Source: Usnea hakonensis
Lineage: Eukaryota; Ascomycota; Lecanoromycetes; Lecanorales; Parmeliaceae
Assembly: GCA_013423325.1 (NCBI GenBank)
Contig: BLJB01000145.1
Span: 1 to 59,027 of the forward strand
Direction: 5' to 3'
DNA: 59,027 nucleotides
Each line of letters starts with the position of its first letter. Position 1 is the first letter of the stretch. The position numbers were made by a program, and so were the translations under genes. The notes under the pieces were generated by a model. That model was not told the DNA's origin and made no database searches. It saw nothing but the letters and a program-made list of their open reading frames with translations. Below are positions 55,782 to 59,027 of this stretch, piece after piece.

Positions 55782-58647
55782 ATGTGGCTTGCCCCTCTCT
55801 TCTTCCTGGCCACGAGCTTGGTTCAATTCTCAGTACAACAGGATGGGAATACTTCAACCACATTCCCTGGCACCGTCTATCCCAACGCTAGCTCTCCCAA
55901 TCCCGCAGCTGCCGCCGATTCCACCTTTTCACCCCCCTACTACCCCTCGCCATGGGGAACCGGCGCTGGAGACTGGGCGAGTGCCTACACCATGGCTAGG
56001 GCTTTCGTCAGCAATTTAACCTTGCTTGAAAAGATCAATCTGACTACCGGTGTTGGGTATGTGAATTACGCCAGGCATGGGATTATGTTCGAATCTTGAC
56101 ATGGGGATAGATGGGAATCTGAGCGTTGTGTGGGTGAGACTGGATCTATACCTCGACTTGGATTCCGAGCCATGTGCTTGCAAGACTCTCCGGTTGGCGT
56201 CAGAGACAGTATGTGCGATGCACATGTCCATGTTACCGTGAAACCGGCTAATGCTGAGAGCAGCTGATTACAACTCCGTCTTTCCCGCCGGTGTCAACGT
56301 TGCCGCATCCTGGGATCGGGGTCTCGCCTATGCTCGAGGGCAAGCAATGGGCGCTGAACACGCGGGCAAAGGTGTAGATATCCAGCTTGGACCGGTTGCG
56401 GGCCCTCTCGGCCGATCACCTGAAGGCGGGCGGAATTGGGAAGGGTTCAGGTACGGCTGTATGCTCTCATTCTGCAAATGTTGGCTAACACTGCAATCCA
56501 GTCCCGATCCTGTGTTGACTGGTATCCAAATGGCTCAGACTGTTCAGGGCATCCAGAGCTCTGGTGTCATGGCCTGTGCCAAACATTTCATCGGTAACGA
56601 GCAGGAGCACTTTCGTCAAGTGGGCGAATCTGCTGGTGATGGTTTCAATATCAGTGACAGCCTTAGCTCAAACATTGACGATGTCACCATGCACGAGCTC
56701 TACCTATGGTAAAGCTCTCATGGACGCCCTGAAATTGCCGTTGTGCTAAATCTCTCTAGGCCTTTTGCAGACGCAGTCAGGGCCGGTGTTGCATCGTTCA
56801 TGTGCTCTTACCAACAAGTTAATAACAGCTACGCGTGCCAGAACAGTCACACGATCAATTACCTCCTGAAAGCTGAACTCGGTTTCCAAGGGTTTTTGAT
56901 GAGCGATTGGGGCGCGCAGCACTCCGGTGTCGGTTCTGCTAATGCGGGCCTTGATATGACAATGCCTGGCGACACAGCTTTCAATAGCGACCGTTCTTAC
57001 TGGGGAGCAAATTTGACAATTGCCCTCCTTAATGGAACCGTACCGCAATTCCGACTGGATGATATGGTCACTCGAATCATCGCCGCATGGTATTTCGTGG
57101 GTCGGGACCACACAGCCGTTCCCATCAATTTTGATTCCTGGGATAGTACCTTCAGCACCTTTGGCTACCGACACTTTTACGCCATGGAGGACTTTAGTTT
57201 GATTAATGAGCATGTTGATGTCCGTCAAGAACATGGCAATCTTATCCGCGAATGGGGCTCCGCCAGCACTGTCCTTCTCAAGAATGTGAACAACGTCTTG
57301 CCTTTGACGGGGAAAGAGAAATTTACTGCAGTCTTTGGCGAGGACGCTGGCGATAATCCGTACGGTCCCAACGGGTGTCCTGATAGAGGGTGTGACAATG
57401 GTACTCTCGCCATGGCTTGGGGTTCCGGAACTGCTAACTTCCCATATCTGATAACACCTGAGACTGCCATTCAGAATGAGATTGTAGGTAATAATGGCGT
57501 GTTCCAATCAATCACCAACAATTATGCTGCAACGCAAATTTCGACGCTCGCAGGCCAAGCTAGCGTCGCAATGGTGTTTGTCAACGCCGACAGCGGTGAG
57601 GGATACATTGACGTGGATGGCAATATCGGCGATCGTAACAACCTGACCTTTTGGGGTAACGGTGACGTGCTCGTGACCAGTGTCTCCGCTTTGTGCAACA
57701 ACACAATTCTCGTCATCCACTCAACTGGTCCCGTCCTCATCGGCGACTATAAGAGAAACCCAAATATTACTGCAATTCTCTATGCTGGTATTCCCGGCGA
57801 ACAGTCAGGGAACTCTATAGCGGATGTCCTCTACGGACGTGTCAATCCAACCGCTAAGCTTCCTTTCACGCTGGCGGAGACTCGCGAAGACTACGGGACC
57901 GATATCCTCTACATTCCAAACGAGGGTACCGGTGCCCCTCAAGTCAACTTCACTGAAGGTAACTTCATTGATTACCGTGCTTTAGATCGCGCGGGCACCA
58001 CTCCAGTCTACGAATTTGGGTTTGGCCTGAGCTACACCACATTCTCCTACTCGAATCTAAGGGTCACGACTGTACGTGATAGAGGCGGTTACACGCCAAC
58101 GACGGGCTTCACTGGCGCGGCACCAACTTTTGGCACCTTTTCCAAGGATCCAGCTGACTATCTGTTCCCCCCCAACATTACTCGAATTCCTTACTACATC
58201 TACCCTTACTTGAACGACACCGATCTTGCCACTGCGTCGAACGCAACCGACTATGGCCATGGTGGCATCGTGGATCCTGGATCATTAGACGGGTCTCCAC
58301 AGCCACTACTTCCAGCAGGGGGACCATCAGGGGGCAATCCAGAGCTGTACGACGTACTCTACCAAGTCACAGCCACCATTGGCAATACTGGCAGCGTCGG
58401 GGGCGCTGAAGTGGTACAAATGTACATCTCGCTTGGGGGACCTTACGATCCCAAGATTGTACTGCGGGGCTTTGAAAAGCTATCAATTCAGCCAGGCATG
58501 AGCACGACATTCACCGCTGATATTCTTCGGCGTGATATCTCTAATTGGGATACCGTGTCTCAAGATTGGTTCATTTCGAACTACACCAAGACGGTGTACG
58601 TGGGAAGCTCATCGAGGAAGCTCCTACTGGCGGCGACACTATCATGA
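55782..58647 (+). CDS. Secreted GH3 beta-glucosidase
   Basis: Model: join(55782..56056,56111..56208,56264..56450,56502..56708,56760..58647), 884 aa. Signal peptide of about 19 residues. The (beta/alpha)8 domain has the family blocks GSIPRLGF, CLQDSPVGVRD, YNSVFPAGVNVAASWDR, GVDIQLGPVAGPLGRSPEGG, GVMACAKHFIGNEQEHFR and FQGFLMSDWGAQHSGVGSA with nucleophile D305. The C-terminal domain has STVLLKN, AKLPFTLAETREDYG, then YEFGFGLSYTTFSYS and a fibronectin-like end (GGAEVVQMYISLG, LRGFEKL). It cleaves beta-glucosides such as cellobiose outside the cell; layout and length agree with the fungal extracellular BglF/BglM-like branch. Introns are 54, 55, 51 and 51 bp; intron 3 is in frame without a stop. 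Many sequons. Confidence 0.95.
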
Positions 58648-59027
58648 TTAGCAGAGGTATAGGTGAGAGTAATAATAATCATAGAAGTTTGGAAATAAGA
58701 TAACAATAATTCCTGTAATTTTGAGACCAACTCTACATATCCAAAGCCTACCTATGCAACTGTTGATGACGAATACTCGACGATGAATCGAAACGCCACG
58801 ACTGTTACCATGCATTATGAGACGATAGCTTTCGAATTCTCTTAGAAGTTGGTCCCTAAGCAGCAGACAAACACGGGCGCCGAGAAAGCATGGGACGAGG
58901 GTGTGCGTGCTCTATTATATACAGGATCCATGTTCACAGAGTTGTAGAAGTCATTGATAGAAATGAGGTTGCTTTTAAACCTCAGCCAACGCTAGTGTAT
59001 AATACCGAAACGTGCGCAGCCACATAC
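58648..59027. other. 3' flank of the GH3 gene
   Basis: 380 bp to the window end. Nothing recognised. Confidence 0.45.

Noticed and set aside
1..59027. tRNA genes, rRNA, CRISPR arrays, telomere repeats
   Set aside because: Scanning by eye for B-box-like GGTTCGA sequences, TTAGGG arrays and regular spaced repeats gave no convincing hit; a tRNAscan-SE run would settle the tRNA question.

Overview
This window is nuclear DNA from a filamentous ascomycete (Pezizomycotina; the gene complement and intergenic style suggest Leotiomycetes/Helotiales, but that class-level placement is inference). The signs are short introns (mostly 49-85 bp) with GTAAGT-like donors and CTAAC/CTGAC branch points, long intergenic stretches, fungal-only families (DUF3074, Zn2Cys6 regulator, F-box-like DUF7730), and no operons. 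I found 20 protein-coding genes worth listing, 14 of them with introns (35 introns in all). Every spliced model below was checked by hand for splice sites and reading phase. I recognised no tRNA, rRNA, CRISPR array, intact transposon or virus.

Layout. 0.2-6.5 kb, all plus strand: a mitochondrial copper chaperone (SCO1), a membrane-anchored adhesin-like DUF4097 protein and a TPR/J-domain co-chaperone. 7.1-12 kb, minus strand: a DUF3074 (START-like) protein with a long coiled coil and an orphan 364-aa protein. A 4.3 kb gene-poor stretch follows. 16.3-21.4 kb, plus strand: a mannose-6-phosphate-receptor-like membrane protein (Mrl1/Atg27 type), a Cys-rich orphan and a (6-4) photolyase/cryptochrome. 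22.9-24.2 kb, minus: a secreted alpha/beta hydrolase. 26.6 kb: a weak small ORF. 28.2-40 kb, minus: a Zn2Cys6 transcription factor, a type II membrane glycosyltransferase-like protein, a Pro/Ser-rich conserved protein, the mitochondrial ADP/ATP carrier and the nucleolar ribosome-biogenesis protein KRI1. 40.3-49.4 kb, plus: a 1413-aa Sip3/LAM-type sterol-transfer protein that shares a 375-bp divergent promoter region with KRI1, an F-box-like DUF7730 protein and a GNAT acetyltransferase. 49.6-50.4 kb: a decayed copy of what looks like a dispersed repetitive ORF. 51.3-52.2 kb, minus: an EXPERA-like membrane protein. After 3.6 kb of empty DNA, a secreted GH3 beta-glucosidase ends the window.

The genes are mostly conserved housekeeping or trafficking functions and do not form one pathway or a biosynthetic cluster. 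Two mitochondrial inner-membrane proteins (SCO1, ADP/ATP carrier) and several membrane-trafficking or lipid-handling proteins (Mrl1-like, Sip3-like, DUF3074, EXPERA) occur, but nothing shows that they are co-regulated. I do not see a convincing new biological system. The most unusual signal is the 5' end of the ADP/ATP carrier gene, where only a 7-nt microexon and a 22-nt exon restore the conserved N-terminus. The next most unusual is a set of four introns that are multiples of three and free of stops.
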